64,000 nucleotides of DNA from Acanthochlamys bracteata (Eukaryota; Streptophyta; Magnoliopsida; Pandanales; Velloziaceae): the NCBI GenBank assembly GCA_019914995.1, contig CM034139.1, positions 3,512,461 to 3,576,460 on the forward strand. The letters are read 5' to 3'. Below, one piece after another: positions 63,007-64,000 of the stretch (position 1 is the first letter of the stretch; each line of letters opens with the position of its first letter). The notes below the pieces were generated by a model. It worked only from the letters and a program-made list of their open reading frames with translations. It did not search any database and was not told the origin of the DNA. Position numbers and translations under genes: made by a program.

Positions 63007-64000
63007 GTATGTACAGTCCTGAATACTTATTTTGCATAGTATTTTCATGTGATAATTATTCATCTAAAGTTTCCTGGATAAAATAGACTTTTAAAATTTA
63101 GTTGTTTTTTTTTACTTATGTTGGTTTTTGTTTCTTATTTTGCACTAAAACGGTGGAGATTCTCTTGCATTAGTCATGCGGCTTGTTGCTCTTTAGAAGT
63201 AGCGTGTGACCTGGAGCTTTTATAATTTTTATAGATGTATGATTACATACACTTAGCTTATTGATCTGTGAGATTGCATCTTTCTTAGTTATCCACTTCT
63301 GTTGATATTGACTTAGATGTTATAATAATTCATTGATACTCACTGTAAATATTAACAGCTTAGTGGATATTGTGATCGTTCATTGATATACTCCCGTGAG
63401 CCTTTTCTTTTTAATATTTGTGCTAGATTCTATTGTTCATGTTATAATTTATGACTGTGGGATTATAGCAACAGTTCCTTCTTCTTTTTAAATGTTTTCC
63501 TTGTCAAGAATCTCAAAAGTTTTTTATCACTTGGCATTTTGTTGTTGACTTTTGTTTGTTTGACTATACAAATGGAAGGTAATCTATTTGGCCTTTAGTA
63601 ACAAAAATTGAGCCAGTATAGGTGATAATCAATCCTCTATTTTGGTTGTTCTATTTTTAACTTGTAATTGACTATCTATATTATGAAACTAATCTTGATC
63701 TATAAGAAATCTCAGATCATTTTCCTCTCCATTTTGCACTTTTACTTCTCCGTTTTAAGATTGGGCATTCATTCTTAGAGCTAATCACTGTGGCATAGGT
63801 ACACTGCTGAGTAGATTGGTTGCTTTTTTTTATTTGCATTATGTTGTTGCCCCTTTTGAGCTCACTGTATTGTCATGACATGCACTAGGAGGATAATTGG
63901 ACATTTTGATATTTGAGGAGATGATTATTTTCTTTCATGTGGGTATAATTGTTATACCTCACTAAGTTATTAAAAGTATTAAAAAGTTTATTTACGCATT
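63007..64000 (+). other. Intron of the last gene (runs off window)
   Basis: T-rich sequence following a GTATGT donor. No further exon recognised. Confidence 0.45.

Noticed and set aside
1..64000. tRNA, rRNA or small RNA genes
   Set aside because: No tRNA A/B-box pair or conserved T-loop sequence and no rRNA sequence was noticed on either strand by eye. A tRNAscan-SE or Rfam search would be the proper test.

Overview
This window is nuclear DNA of a flowering plant, most likely a eudicot (my inference; the species cannot be named from what I see). The evidence is spliced genes with GT/AG borders, chloroplast-targeted products (starch synthase 4, Lhcb1, COR413 inner-envelope protein), plant-only families (fasciclin-like protein, X8 callose-binding proteins, a plant receptor-like kinase, a MEI2-like RNA-binding protein) and very AT-rich intergenic DNA full of small transposon relics. 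All exon models were built by hand from splice borders, reading phase and remembered family sequence. No alignment was run.

Layout. 1-7831 (+): 3' part of a starch synthase 4 gene, whose 5' exons lie outside the window. 8758-10011 (+): intronless two-domain fasciclin-like protein. 10754-12070: relics, namely a small inverted Lhcb fragment and a broken gene between GACCCG-rich sequences. 13845-14651 (+): intact intronless Lhcb1. 16599-17680 (+): small secreted X8-domain protein. 18551-21091 (-): receptor-like kinase with an unusual C-terminal end. 22500-30300: AT-rich DNA with a hAT-like element and a TIR element carrying what looks like the 5' end of a CUE-domain protein gene. 30602-33361 (+): COR413IM, with a complete TRIM retroelement in its second intron. 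33978-35313 (-): GPI-anchored X8 protein of the plasmodesmata callose-binding type. 36793-37484 (-): CMC2-like mitochondrial twin-CX9C protein. 39.9-40.6 kb: GC-rich island of uncertain nature. 41336-47096 (-): complete MEI2-like gene with 12 coding exons. 48.3-55.7 kb: AT-rich MITE field and a second copy of the TIR element family. 55729-60064 (+): Elongator subunit ELP4 with one GC-AG intron. 61664-end (+): 5' end of a probable PRP39-type splicing factor gene that runs off the window.

The genes do not form a cluster or pathway. They are ordinary housekeeping and chloroplast genes, spaced by repeats. I found no new biosynthetic, defence or RNA-guided system. The most noteworthy items are the gene-capturing TIR element at 28349-29658 and its smaller relative at 53317-54081, the TRIM inside COR413IM, the frame change at the kinase C-terminus, the inverted Lhcb relic near the active Lhcb1, and a dense AT-rich MITE family.
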